This document shows, one piece after another, positions 22,812 through 35,357 of a stretch of 64,000 bases of DNA. Where the stretch lies: assembly GCA_002633025.1 (NCBI GenBank), contig NMRB01000081.1:107730-171729 (forward strand), written 5' to 3'. Source of the stretch: Notospermus geniculatus (taxonomy: Eukaryota; Nemertea; Pilidiophora; Heteronemertea; Lineidae). Numbering within the stretch: the first letter of the stretch is position 1; each line of letters starts with the position of its first letter. Under the pieces are notes generated by a model, which searched no databases, was not told the origin of the DNA, and saw only the letters and a list, made by a program, of their open reading frames with translations. Position numbers and translations under genes: made by a program.

Positions 22812-23282
22812 AGGTTCGGCTATCCCGGTTCCGAGATCGAGATCGGGATAGCGCTGACGTCGTTGCCCGTTCTCGATCCCGACGACGTGACCCATGCGTT
22901 TTAGATTCGGCTATCCCGAACCTCTACGTCATGACGTCGTTGCCCCGCTCATTCGAACAGCGAAACTCACACCCGAAAATTCGCATCAAAATACAGGCAG
23001 ATTGCCATGGAATATTTACTGTTTATGGTTTGTACAGGATCTACATATACTGAATCCAATGTCTGGCAGCACGATTCTCAAGTCTGAAGAGGTCAAGGAA
23101 GTGAAATTGAAGTAAACCTTATGTCGTTTGACACTTACGAGATACAGCCGATTTATCTCGGAACCCGACAACGGGATCGACAACGTTCACGCAAACAACG
23201 ATGACGTCACGTCATTTTTTGATGACGCGACGCTACTCTATCCCGATCGCGATCTCGGAACCGGGATAGCCGAACCACTCTA
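22812..23282. mobile_element. Foldback element (GGTTCGGCTATCCCGGTTCCGAGATCG)
   Basis: GTTCGGCTATCCCGGTTCCG on the left is mirrored by CGGAACCGGGATAGCCGAAC on the right. Inner blocks (GATCGGGATAGCG, GACGTCATGACGTC) are also repeated inverted. It lies between FRRS1 and the 3' end of NDC1. Confidence 0.75.
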
Positions 23283-23623
23283 TTGAATACAAAACCAAAA
23301 TCATGTCACAGCACTTTGGTAACAGCGAACAAGTCCCAGGAAATGCATTTTCTTTGAGACAAGCAGCCCTCAAATTCACATAAACTATGATTGTACCAAA
23401 TATACTATTGTCATAAAGATTAGGCCCAAGCAATGATTGTTAGGTTATTCCTCCTCTTCCACCCCAAATGCAGGTATTTCAAAACAGAGGAAGAGGAGCA
23501 CCTTGGAAATAACTCTTGTATATGTAAATGCAAGCAAATCAACAGAGGAGCACTCTATTATGCTTGATAGATTACCATCCGTTCCTCTGCAGCATGCATG
23601 TGTTCAACATTCGAAGATCTTCC

Positions 23624-26600
23624 TCACTCCTTGTGATCAAGAAACATGCGCAGCCGTCGGAGATGCTCCACAGAGAGATGGAATTGACTGGAAAATAAAG
23701 TAATGTCTCTTTGACAAATGGAAGAATTAAGTCTGCTGCATAAACTCATTTGTGACCCGCGACACCAAAATGAGTCGGAATGCCCATAGAAAAAGGCCCA
23801 AGGTGACACCAACGGTTTATTGATTTCAGGATTTAATATCTGTCCATTACGAAATTTGACTTCGTCCATTTCTGTAATTGTTCTCTGGTGTCATTTTGGG
23901 TCTTCTTCCCGGCGCATTCCAACTCATTTTGCTGTCATTGGTCACCTGTCTTATGATGCAGACACATTATTGGTCAAAGCAGTTACCACGTCATCGTATT
24001 GCATTGACGAATTGATGTGATGCAATATAGGTTTTGGGCTCTGGTTTCCTCCTGCATCACCAGAACACAAATTCCATTGTCATGTCTTCAACTAGTATTA
24101 TATCTGAGCTCTTTAGTCATATTAATAGTTTTAGATCATTAAAGATGTCGGAGACAATAAAGATTCAACTTACTCAATATGGTCAGCAAAGCAGTCAGTT
24201 ATTCTATAAATAGCAGTTTTAAGTGTCGTCTTCAGAGCGTAACGTAGTGCCACATCACTGGCCTCTGTTCCCTTGGGTGGTCGTCGAACCATATTCGTAG
24301 CCAATTTGAAATGTTTGTCCACAGTCTGAATGAAAGGAGAAAATCTGCTATTCAACCAATTGTTCTTTCCCCCAATAGAAACGACTCGAAAAAAATTCGC
24401 ACACAACATCGTTACCAGTGTCGAAGAAGGCAGTAGTCATATTTGATACCCCAAAGAGACAAGTTCCTCACCTCTTGCAGAGTAAGTAGAGACGACAGCA
24501 CTTCAGGCAGCCATTTTTGAACCACACCAAACGTATCTTCAGTGTAAGAAGCGGCAACCATTTCTGACAAAGCTAGAGGAGGAGAAACAATGTACATGAC
24601 CATCCATACATGATATTCTAATGAATTTCATTACTTTGACAACTACTATACGCCATTTGTCCATTTCATCTCGTGTGTCGATCCACTGCAATACTAAGCT
24701 GATGACCATTCCACAGAAGTTACACATCGAAGTTTGGCATTTATATACATGTATGAATTCAAAGAGTAAACAACAGAGGAACCAATCGCCACTCAATACC
24801 TTCTAAAGACCATATCTGTATCTGGCAGTCCACGAACAATTTTCTACTCTGCATATCAGGTGCATCTTGAAGAAAGAAAGCTACAATAGGCTTTTTCTTC
24901 AGCTCACTGAGCAACTGGAAGAGAAAAAGCGAAAAATGTTATACTTGATTCCAGGATATTTTTCATGTTAATAGAATGTGATTATTGAACCACAGGGTGT
25001 ACTAAATCAATTTGTTTTTCTATTACGACTGGCCATCTTTGCAAACTACATAGAAATTATCATAGAAGATCTTGGACATACACCTATTATAAAACAAGAG
25101 TCGCAGACAAGGACATTGAGGTGCAATGATATACACACTTTTTCTTGAAAAGGCACTCGTTTCGGCGCTCCAGACACCAGTGTGCCATTGGCAGTCAGTG
25201 ATTCAGGATGACGATGCTGCAAGTTACCATTCAGCTTGTTGCTGTTTGCTGAAAAAAAATCAGGGCGTATATATACAGGAGCGATCCAGTTACATTGTTG
25301 TCTCGAGAGAAAGCCAGAAATAAAACTGGTACCAAGTGAAGTATCACCAAACTTCATGTCACCCACTGTTGTTTTATCTAAATGTCTTATCCTTGTCTTT
25401 GTTTTACCTGTATTTCAATTCGTTTTTCTTCTACTTTTGTATATTGTAAAGTGCTTAGAAAATGTACATTTTATCATTAACCTAGCACTTAAATATAATA
25501 AATTATTATTATTATTTTTAAAATGAGACAAAAATTCCAACATTTGAAACTGTACATACTGTCGGTTGTCTTCATAGGAGTTTTGTCACCGCTCAGATGT
25601 TTGACAGGTCCAGTGGTTAGGCTTGTGTTATTGTAGACGGTGATGGAGTTGGTCAGTGCATTGACTGCAGTGACACACTCTGTCACAATGTAGGTCCAGT
25701 TATGAGGGTGGCCACCTGAAAATGAATAGAGCTACGATATAAGGGACAAAGGTGTTTCATCACCACCACATTCTCTCCATACACGCTGTTATCATCAGAA
25801 TCCCACCATACACATGTATCTGCAGTTAGCCTTGCTAAAATGAGACGGCATTTATTTTGCTGTCAAATGCTATTCCTTCTAAGTTTACTTCAGTAAATTA
25901 GAAGTCATTTTACTATCTGATATATCATCCGTTATTAGTTGACCTCAAGGGTAAAACTAGAAGTCAGTTTATCATATATGATGTTATAAATACCTGGTTG
26001 GCTGAGACTAAATATCTGTTTACGGCGCTTCTGTGAATACTTTGTGAGCAAATATAAATCCAAATAACCAAGGTACTGAAATACGAATGAAGATATTGAA
26101 TTTTTAGGGTAAAGTAATGCAAACAAGTATTTCAAGGATGGTCGTGTACTAGTACTAGTACTACTTAGTATTTGTATCAGGCATCTCGAATTGTTGAGTG
26201 TCAGAGTGATTTTGCACTTACAGCTTATAACTGTACACAACTGTATACGTACGTGTAGTTCAGAATACTGGAATTTGAAACTGAGCCTTGAAAGTTTACG
26301 CATACGACCTCAACAAAGTCTTGTTGTCTGCAAGTTTTTGTCCTTTTTGGTAGGTAAATGCTTAGCACTTGTTTGCTGATGGAATGGTAAAACGGCAAAG
26401 CATCTTGATCATCGAGTAAGGGGCAGAGCTACAACTCGCTACGCTGTGCCCTCAAACTGGTGCCGGTATACATACCTTCACCAGAGGCTGTTTAATGTTA
26501 CCAAGTGCCTCATGGAGACATGTTGCGTACTGATTGTCAAATGCAGTTTCTATAGGGAACACCATGTGCTGTAAGAAAAATATAGCTTCAGTAATAACTA

Positions 26601-28740
26601 GGAAACACCCTACAATGTAAATAATCGAACAGCCAGTTGAAGCCTTTTAACTCTCCTGAAGTGACACTGGCAAATGTTTGGAAGTGCCAGAAATGAGAAA
26701 TAAGATCTAGGATGAATTTCAGAAAGAAAAGTAACTTTACCTCAGTATTATAAACCTTGTAAAGCATTGAGCTAAAGCTCCACGTGCAATGGATGATGAA
26801 CCCTGTCAGGAAGACATGCCATAGTAGGCCAACATCTAAAAGACCATACACTGAATTAACAGCTGGTCTTGCACTGGTACCAAGTCCTAATGTCTGAAGC
26901 ATCCAGTGTTTTGGAATCCCACCAAAGAGCCAAAACAGCAGGTAGTAATATTTGACTTGTTGGAAGATCTTGAATACCGATGTCCGCATGAGTGGGAAAT
27001 ACTTATTCTGGATCTGAAATGCCTTGGGTTGCTGAAAAGAAGACCAAACCAATGAGTATGATTTGTATTTTCTGTAAGTCATACCGGTGAATGTGTTTCT
27101 AACTGCTAGTGATTCAAATGGTTACTAAGTCAGTTGACAGGCGCCGATCCCGGTGCACGGCCCCCTTTCGGCCAACAAATCTGTACTACAAAATTGACCG
27201 TGAAATTCTGAAATTTGGAGCAAATCATTGAAATTCACTGCAGATTTCAATGTTTCTAGCAGCACAGTCCGCCCCCTGTTTTCTGAAATCTTGGATCCAC
27301 CCCTGGTTGACCCATAAAGGTCTGAATGTTAGCCACTACTAGTACAACATGTAGACATAGCTCAGTACATCAACTTCAGATGCACACTTAATCACAGAGT
27401 GGGAAGCCAAATTACATAAAGCCGTTTCAGCTAGAAATTGTATGCTCAGAAGAAAGCAAGTGTTACTAGTACGGTACGGTACCTGTATGGCAGAAAAGGT
27501 CATGTAGTTACTCTGATGAAGAAAGAACTGGATTGAGTAGAGGAATCCAACAAATGCACCATGGAATACTGTGAAGATGTGATGTTCATTGAGGCACTCA
27601 TTTTCATCATCCCTGAAGCAAAGCAAAATGGAGTAGGCCTAGTTAGCATTCTCAATGACAATAACTGTACAGTGTATATCAAAATAAATGTTAGTCTAGT
27701 TTACTTCTGCCAACTACACCTCATGCAAAATAACGTATGAGAGGGGAGGAGCATTTTCGACCCGTGCCAGCAAAGACGAGTCAGGATGCACAGAGAAGAA
27801 GACCCAAAGTGCACCAACGGATTGTTGATTTCAGTATTGTCTGGCCATTGTGAAATTTGACTCTGTCAATTTCTAGAGTTGTTCTCTGGTGTCATGTTGA
27901 GTCTTCTTTCCGGCGCATTCCGACTGATTTTGCTGGCACGGGTCACATTTGTGTAGATCCGGAAGTTTCGGGATGCATTGCCATAGGCTTACCTTGTAGT
28001 CTCATCTGAGCATGGACCTATAAGATTTGCATACCGGTCACCAATGAGATTCACATAGCACCACGTCAGGGTTCCGGCAGCAGCAGCATGACCAATGGCA
28101 TGCAGAAGGCGGTCTGGCTGCACAACACTCAAGATCAAATCCAGTCGAGTAGTGTAAACAACAGGAATGACTGGAAAGAATCATGATCACAGATGGAAAA
28201 TGTACAACAGGCTACTAGTACTGGTTATTACTGGTTAATATGGACAAATAAGTAAGTTGAGTCCCAAACTCTAACCAGACATTTCTAGGATGTCTTGACC
28301 CTGTTAATCAGTCAGGACATCTCTCAATAGACGTTATCACTCCAAAAGAGTGCAGCACCTGACGGGTCAGCGTCATGATGTCCCGCACGTCATTTCATGT
28401 CTTGACGTGAGACGAAAAAAAATCAAATTGTTTCCCGACATCATGTTCACTGAAAGAACTGGATTTTTTTTGAGTCATGTCATGGTGTTTAGAATTGAAA
28501 TGACGTGCAGGACATCATGAAGCTGGACCCGTCAGGTGCTGCACTCCTTTGGAGCGAGTCTATTAAGGAAAGCATCTTTCTAAGTTCCACAGCTGTCCTC
28601 CTCAATGGACAGGTTCCACAGCACTTTTGCCATCATACCAGTATAGTGTTTCCAGCTGGAAACTGCCACAATACAGTTGATCGTTCCAATGACAAACACA
28701 TACATCCATGTTGAGGCAGAGAAAATGCTACCAAATGTCC
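23624..28740 (-). CDS. NDC1: Nucleoporin NDC1 (transmembrane), N terminus not found
   Basis: Twelve exons in transcription order: 28740-28639, 28170-27993, 27612-27483, 27031-26741, 26568-26476, 26075-25994, 25715-25560, 25248-25139, 24914-24800, 24572-24472, 24325-24174, 23687-23624. All are GT-AG and in phase, giving 523 residues and a stop. NDC1 is an integral membrane nucleoporin that anchors the pore complex in the nuclear envelope. The N-terminal half has several hydrophobic helices (FGSIF...VFVIGTINCIVAV; YYYLLFWLFGG; GLLWHVFLTGFII). The soluble C-terminal half carries the family hallmarks RRKQIFSLSQPGGHPHNW, IQIWSLEGLS-type and the closing HLRRLRMFL. The eighth exon is the least conserved (donor GTGTGT). 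Vertebrate NDC1 is about 670 residues, so roughly 100-150 N-terminal residues are missing. They may lie in 28741-30180, which includes an N at 28896. Confidence 0.9.
23755..23948. repeat. Dispersed repeat R2 (TGACCCG...AATGAGTCGGAATG...)
   Basis: The inverted tips are near TGACCCGCGACACCAAAATGAGT / ACTCATTTTGCTGTCATTGGTCA. The core CACCAACGGTTTATTGATTTCAG is shared with copies at 27757-27948 and 50398-50480. It lies in the last intron of NDC1. Confidence 0.65.
27757..27948. repeat. Dispersed repeat R2, second copy
   Basis: GACCCGTGCCAGCAAAGACGAGTC on the left and GACTGATTTTGCTGGCACGGGTC on the right form terminal inverted repeats. The core GCACCAACGGATTGTTGATTTCAG matches the copy at 23755. 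It lies in an NDC1 intron. Confidence 0.7.
28326..28572. mobile_element. Foldback element in NDC1 intron
   Basis: CTCCAAAAGAGTGCAGCACCTGACGGGTC and, inverted, GACCCGTCAGGTGCTGCACTCCTTTGGAG bound the element. Inside, CGTCATGATGTCCCGCACGTCATTTCA faces TGAAATGACGTGCAGGACATCATGA. It ends about 67 bases from an NDC1 exon. Confidence 0.7.
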
Positions 28741-30182
28741 CTGAAAAAGAGAACCTGTCAGTTTCAAGAAGAAGTACATACTGGTTGGCATCCACACATA
28801 ATTACAGTCCAAATTATTAATAAACCAATATTCGAATGCTTTTTCCCACAGAAAGTGTCGAAGTTATCGACTCCAACTAACAAAGGATCCCCCCTCNAGG
28901 GCAAACACGCGGCACTTTTATTGCGAATATCTCGAAAACCTACAGCGAAAATTGCTTTTAATACCAAATATTTGTAATGTTCATATAAAACAGTAGGTGA
29001 CTGGACCATTTTGATTGTAATCTGACCAGAACACATAGGTTTAATTGCTTTTTTTCGATGCGATGTTGCATCGCGCCGAACTTGGCTGCCATAATGTTTT
29101 GATGACGTCACTTTCGGCGTTTGCCTCTTCTGTCATCGGAAATCGCCGAGTGTTTCCGATTGCTCAAACGCGCCTTCTGCGCATGCGCAATGGTGAAAGT
29201 TTATTCCTCCAAGGGCGAAGAAACATCCGATAATTCCGACCTTTCGAACCTTCAACTCCCAAGTGACCTTTCGCTCCGGAAGTCAACAAACCAATGTACA
29301 GTACGATGTACAGGGATATGGCGGCGTGTTTTCACTGTCCTTCAAACTTCGGATTTTAAACGCATTGGAAGTGGTCAGATTTTTTGGGCAACGGTAGGAG
29401 TGTCATCTAGAATATTGAAACTTCATGATAGGATACTTTTTAAATGCTGTCCTGTTTCCAGAGCTTCACCAGCAGTGAAAACAATTCGCCCTTCTCAGAC
29501 GGGAGAATTTCCTCCACACAACATGGAGTGCTGAATCACGACGTAGAATATCCCAAATATTCGAAGTCGTGAATTTCATGACTAACCTAGGCCTAACATA
29601 TGAATGACAGAATGTACCTGACACTGTACATAACATAGGCCTAGGCCTATGTAAAATGTACTACTCACTGCAGGGCCTATGGATGCATGTAGGCCTAGGG
29701 CCTACTATACTGTAGGCCTGCTACTGTGTGTGTGTGTGTGCATGTGTGTGTGTAGGCTGGGCTAGCATGGGCCTATACGGTACATCATGGTATGGATGGA
29801 CATGGATGGTCATGGATAGCTCAATAATCATGATCACAAAGGTCTATTGAGAATATCATCACCTCTCTAACTTGGGACTTTTCCATCTTCAATTTCTTAG
29901 ACCACAATATGATTTTGCACCAGTCAATTCGTATTATTTTAGCGCGGTTTTCGAAGCCACATGTCAAAATTTTGAAAAGGCAGCCATGTTGGATTCACTG
30001 CCGCCAAAAACCACCGGTAGTCGTAAAACTAGGCTAGCATTTTTATACTAAAAACTATAAATATTTTGACTCCTTTCTAATTTCTACGTTGCTTTGAAAA
30101 TTGGAACACAGACATGTCGATTTTTAAAATAAATTTGTGCATTTTTGTTTGTTTGGGCCAGTCGTAAAAGAAGACATGCAAA
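28741..30182. other. Spacer between NDC1 and TAX1BP3 (divergent genes)
   Basis: The two genes read away from this stretch, so it should contain the NDC1 first exons and both promoters. I could not place those exons. CpG-rich sequence lies at 29040-29400, an inverted YY1-like word (GCAGCCATGTTGG) near 29969, a (TG)n run near 29725 and many AGGCCTA words at 29585-29720. One N lies at 28896. The word GCGGCACTTTTATTGCGAATATCTCGAAA near 28910 recurs inverted at about 37898-37925. Confidence 0.45.
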
Positions 30183-31961
30183 ATGGCTCATCACACAGCA
30201 GGCCAACCCTTGGAATGTTACAGCGTAAGTTATGGTGTTTTCTCCCGTGCTTTCCAATTTTGTTCACAATTTAATAAAGAAATATTGAGAATCATTAATG
30301 AATTACTGTGTATGCTGAAAGTCATTGAAGAAAACGGCCGTATTGATGATAAAAAATGAATAAAAAGTAGGGGGATACATTGTATACTTGCACACACATC
30401 ACATCCACACATGCATTGCACACAGTACACACCCATGCTTTGCACTAGCACTGTGCATTGTCATCAGTAATGCACAGCATGACAGACCAGACCTGCCCAG
30501 ACCCCGGGCGGGTTTCCATGCAGTGTCGCTGTTTAGTGTTTTCACTTCTAAATTTTTGGGTGCCACATAAGTATGTTGCGTGATATGACCACCAGGTGGC
30601 GACTATTGACGACATCATTTAAATTGCGCAAGCTGGCAGACCGGCCTTGATTGAGAGGAACACTGAAAACTACATGTACCGTATTTCTAGTATGGGCTAA
30701 TCCGATTTCATCCTCATGATTTGTTCATTATGTGGTTAATAAAAGTAAAAGATACCAAATTGAAAATCAATAAAACGACTTGTCTGAGTTGGGTGCCGCA
30801 AAGTCGGGTTTTGCCGGTGAGAACCCCTTTGTCGTTGAAGCTTCCAAAGTGCCACATGTGGCACTATAGCTACATGTATCTTCATTTTTCCGGATCCGTA
30901 ATCTCTCTTGCAGACCCGGATCACCAATCCACCTAGTGGAGGATCTTGGAAACAATCTTTTTTTTGGGAAAGAACCAACAGATACCGTCCGTTGCCCCAA
31001 GCACCATCCTCGCCTTTGTGAAACGGATCCGTTTCAAAAACCCCGGCCTTGTGTATTTCAGATTCCCATCATCCTCCACAAAGAACCTGAGAAGGATGAA
31101 AATGGTGCGATGGTATATGAACCTGATGGTAAAGGAGGAAAGCAGGTGAAATACCGATGTGGCTTCCGAATAGGTGGAGGCATTGATCAAGATTTTACTA
31201 AAAGTCCCCATGGATATAAAGATACAGTAAGTTTTGTACACAGTCATGCTGTAAATTGTCCCCTGGTGTCTTAGATTAGAAAACCTGTCATTCTGGGAAT
31301 CATCCTCAACAAACCGTCTTGTGCCTGGAATGTTGGATCTCCCATTGAGGTGGTATAAGCCTACCGTGACATGTACATGTACCATACCAATGGCCCTATT
31401 GCAGGAGTTGCGTTTTATGATGACATTTATTTCCAGGGTGTTTATGTGACGTTTGTTTATGACAGTGGCCCAGCATCCCAAGCAGGATTACTAGTGCATG
31501 ACAAGATATTACAGGTATGTTTATGCCTCGTTTGAATCTTTTTTTAATATTCAACTGATTCAAGAAAGTTTCTTGGTCCAGACTCTGGAGGGCTGAAGGT
31601 AACAGACTTAGCTCAGCATTGCTATTTAGAAAACTAAGTTGGAATTCTGTTGCTTTTTGGTCACCTTATGTACCAGCAGTCACAAAATCAAAGATGTGTG
31701 TAATCTTTCTGCTTGCAGGTTAATGGTCACGATTTTACAATGGTCACACATAAAAAAGCAGTAGACTACATAAAGAAGAAGCCAACTCTAAACATGCTAA
31801 TCTATCGTAAGGGAGTACCACAAATGCAGAAGTCGCCAACAGGACAACAACCGGTGCAGCAGATGCAACAACAGCCTCAACAACAACAGGGTCCGGGACA
31901 ATATCAGTCATATCAACAACAACAACAACAGTATTCGCCGCCATATCAGCGGCAATATTGA
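30183..31961 (+). CDS. TAX1BP3: TAX1BP3/TIP-1-like single PDZ protein with Q-rich tail
   Basis: Four exons: 30183-30224, 31062-31226, 31437-31514 and 31719-31961. GT-AG introns are all in phase 0, giving 175 residues. The protein is one PDZ domain (about residues 16-125) with the short N-terminal GQP stretch, the carboxylate-binding loop C-G-F-R-I-G-G-G at 47-54 followed by IDQD, and a class-I PDZ histidine in TMVTHKKA (H106). TIP-1 proteins bind C-terminal motifs of partners such as beta-catenin and Rhotekin and act as competitive PDZ inhibitors in the cytosol. The vertebrate protein stops soon after the PDZ. Here about 45 residues of Gln/Pro/Tyr-rich low-complexity sequence are added within the last exon. 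Poly(A) signals AATAAA lie near 33124 and at 34801. Confidence 0.93.
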
Positions 31962-33880
31962 TCACGTTCAAGATGCCATATTTTAGACCATTTAGCGTAT
32001 TCCGATCTTCAGGTGTTCACTCACTGTTACCTCTCTTACTCTTTCTGATTTCGAGAGTGTCAGCTGGCCAACAATTCACATTGGTGGAAAAGTTTGCAAA
32101 GTGGCAAGTGAGGAGGTTATGGAGAATGCCACCAGCAATGTGTGGAGTCCAAAGAACGCCACCACCAGCAATGTGTGGGGTCCAGTATTCAATAATTTGT
32201 AGGGTTCTGCCCAGTGTTTCTGACCTGTTCTACTCTCTACCAGGAACCTGAGGTAGTACAACTTAGTGATGGGTGTCGCCACCCAGTACCGGGGTAAATT
32301 CAGCATGATAAAGATTATCTGGGATTACCAGTACCGGTACGCCAACAACAACAAATGAAAATCCCTAGTCGTGCCATGGCTGTGGTCTTCAGCAGTGATA
32401 GACCTCCTGCCTTGAGCTCTGCTATAATTTGGGCATTTATTCAGTGATTGTGCCACATATCACTGTTTTGGTCATTCCTTTAAGAGTAGGCTTCTAATAC
32501 AAATGATAATTTAGTACTGGTAATAGTATCTGTAGTTAAGCTGAAGAAAGCTTCTTGTTTTATGTAGCAGGCATGAGAATCAAACGATGAAAGAAGCACA
32601 AAAGATTATTATTGTTCCCAGGAATAAGTATTCCTTTTGTTACTTAAAAAATAAGCCTTGTATTTCTATTTTTCCATCAAAAGTAATCATTCCACGCTGT
32701 TTCTTCCTCATTTTGTACAGTAAAAAGATATTATTTGGTGCTTTACCTGCCTTGGACAGTGACATTGCTTATGTGCTTGTTGCAGGCAAGTAATGGTCTG
32801 CCTTTGACATATAATCATTCTAAATTCCAATGCTGTTCAGTTTAATCTGGTGTTGAGGGTATGGCAAGCCGTTATATACCATATTCAATAAGAGTGAAAA
32901 TTAACTGCATAACAGCAGATATTAATCTATAATTTCACACGGTGTATCAGGCACATACATGTAATTTAATTGGGTTTCTGTATTTTTTGTGATGACTGAT
33001 GAATGCCTGCATTGCATTTTATTTTATACAACACTAAATGCATGAATGATTGTAAAATTATTATCTGAGTTATTAGTGCCCATGGGAGTACATGTATTAT
33101 TTTTAAATAAGAAATTCGATCACAATAAATAGAGCGGTATTCGTCTTTGAGACAAAATCTGACAAGAACAATGTTCAATCATTGAGTGAGTATGAAGACA
33201 CAATTTCTAGATCCTGTAGGTCAGTTACCGGTAATTAAGGTTTAGGTGTGTAGTGCAAATGGCAAACAAAGGGTATGAAGTCAGTCAGTTCCTGTTGAAT
33301 TACATCTATCGGGGATTAGATGTAGTTCAGAAGAAATGATAAAGTTGTTATTTACAAGGTTGTTTTCTGGCTGTACAGTAAGAATTTGGTTTTGTTCCTA
33401 GCCGTATAGCTACTCATGACATGTCTTACTGTGGTGTAATGATCATTCACGTCCAAATTGGGGCAGTTTTCATGACTAATGATATTTTATTCAATTCCAT
33501 TTATCAGTTAATATTGAGAAACATTATTTGAAAAGTATTGACCATTGAGTAAGAAAAAGCTTCCGACAACAACTCTCAAATTTGATTGAGGATCATTCAG
33601 TGTAGGAGGAACGGAATTTTGTTTTTTTGGTGCATATCAAAAATTAATGTTGCAGATGGTGCGAGATGTATGTATAAAATCATTGTCTTCGTCTGATTAG
33701 ATTGTTGGTGCTGTTATGTGCTGTTGTTGTCGTCGGAACTTTCAATGATTTTGCAACGGTTTTAGAAAGAGACCTCGAAACTCTATCAAGGGTACTGGAC
33801 TATCTATGGTCCAATGCACAGTGTATGTAGCATACATTTTACCATCCATGCACTTTGAAATAGGTCTACATGTATCACCT
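31962..33880 (+). other. Probable TAX1BP3 3' untranslated region
   Basis: AT-rich, gene-free sequence lies downstream of the TAX1BP3 stop. No exon or clear transposon was recognised up to the palindrome at 33884. Short ORFs here have no family similarity that I can see. Confidence 0.4.
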
Positions 33881-33883
33881 AAG

Positions 33884-33992
33884 CAGGCCTTTCCGTTTGA
33901 CGGGCGCGAAAATGCATGCGCCTCGCAAACAATAGAATTTCCATTGTTTGCGAGGCGCATGCATTTTCGCGCCCGTCAAACGGAAAGGCCTG
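33884..33992. mobile_element. 109-bp palindromic MITE with target duplication
   Basis: The arms of 50 bases (starting CAGGCCTTTCCGTTTGACGG) are perfect inverted copies around the 9-base centre AGAATTTCC. The 6-mer CCTAAG lies directly outside both ends, which looks like a target-site duplication. The arms being identical points to a recent insertion or recent gene conversion. Confidence 0.85.
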
Positions 33993-34281
33993 CCTAAGCA
34001 CTGCCTTTCTTTTATTTGTGACTTGTTAAACAAATACATGTAGTAGGCCTACAATGTACCAGTATAAAACTGGAAAAGACATACATCTGCAGTTCCTTCT
34101 GAGCAACCTGAAGGGCCAGTCATCATGCCAAGACTGAGAATATGAAAACACTAATCAAGCATATAAAAATATGACATGTCATACATTCAATGTGTGATCA
34201 AACACAATTCATGTTAGGACGACAGGATAGTGAGGCAGTTCATATTTTGCCATTGACTGAACTTTGTGAATCTCACATTAA

Positions 34282-34564
34282 CCCTTTCACTGCGGCTGAC
34301 GTGCAGTGCACGTCGTGGCACATGCGCAGTCCAGGGCGGGTGATGTGCAGTGCACATCATGCCCAATAGCTCTGATACTTGTCACCCACTGGCCGTAGTA
34401 GCTTTATAAATGGTATACGCACTTGGGAAACTTTAGTTTGATCAAGGTACAATAGATGGCGACACTTTTGAATATTTTTGGCGCTGTTGGGAGGGGCCTC
34501 CACGGATGAACTGATGCGCAGCACTGCATGGCATTACGTAATAATGGCTGCCGCAGCAAAAGGG
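34282..34564. mobile_element. piggyBac-type MITE (TTAA|CCCTTTCACTGCGGC)
   Basis: TTAA flanks both ends (34278-34281 and 34565-34568). The terminal repeats are CCCTTTCACTGCGGC and GCCGCAGCAAAAGGG. The inner repetition GTGCAGTGCACRTC occurs twice. TTAA duplication plus CCC...GGG tips fit piggyBac-derived non-autonomous elements. Confidence 0.8.
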
Positions 34565-35040
34565 TTAATACCGGTACCTGTTTCTATGAAACAACCAATT
34601 AGCCATGGTTAGAATAGTTACGTTTCCAGTCAATAGGGACCGTTAGCAACATCAAGTTATAGTGACTGAGCCGTGGGCAACGCTTTCCCATATCCTGAAA
34701 ATGCAAGACCATATCATTAGGTATTTAATTGTAGTATTTTGTATCTGTCCAAGTCTTTTATCTTTTTATGTTAAAATATAAGATTCTTGTACATGTGAGA
34801 AATAAAGTGCATTATTTAATGTAAAGTAATCGTCAATTGTCGTTAGTCACTGATTACATCTTTGCTAATTGGTGAACGTACTTCGATACCACACACTTTC
34901 CTTTAAAAAAATATCGAGTTACAGAGAGCCGAGTAGGCTGAAAGCTTGCCTCAATAGAAAATATTGAGCAAATACACATACATGTATATGTATGTGATCG
35001 GGTCTGTGAAAACCTGGCCGAAGTCGCTGAGGAGTGACAT

Positions 35041-35247
35041 ACTGTAAACCGTGATATTTTCGCAACGCTAAATGTTCGCGATTTTGGTGATCTACGAATT
35101 CGCGAAGAATAAATATTCGCGATTGGAACCCTTCACCTTCAAAATAATAATAGGAAGAGTAATTTCCGCGCGATTTATGTTCGCGTTTTGACCCTTGAAC
35201 GCGAAAATCGCGAAAGTAAAACGCACGCGAAAATTTCACGGTTTACA
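35041..35247. mobile_element. MITE (ACTGTAAACCGTGA...TCACGGTTTACAG)
   Basis: The terminal inverted repeats CTGTAAACCGTGA / TCACGGTTTACAG enclose about 207 bases rich in TTCGCG words. Non-coding. Confidence 0.75.
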
Positions 35248-35357
35248 GAAGGCTTTTATCATACCTGCCCTATCGATAAGGCTTTATTTGCCACTAACAG
35301 ACCGTCGTCTTTTCATTGTAATGACACTCCCTACATAACCTATTTCCCCTCTGGTTT

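Noticed and set aside
24171-24176. TAA directly after the NDC1 exon at 24174 as the natural stop
   Set aside because: The same bases form the donor GA|GTAAGT, and a 64-base exon at 23687-23624 supplies the conserved NDC1 C terminus in the right phase.
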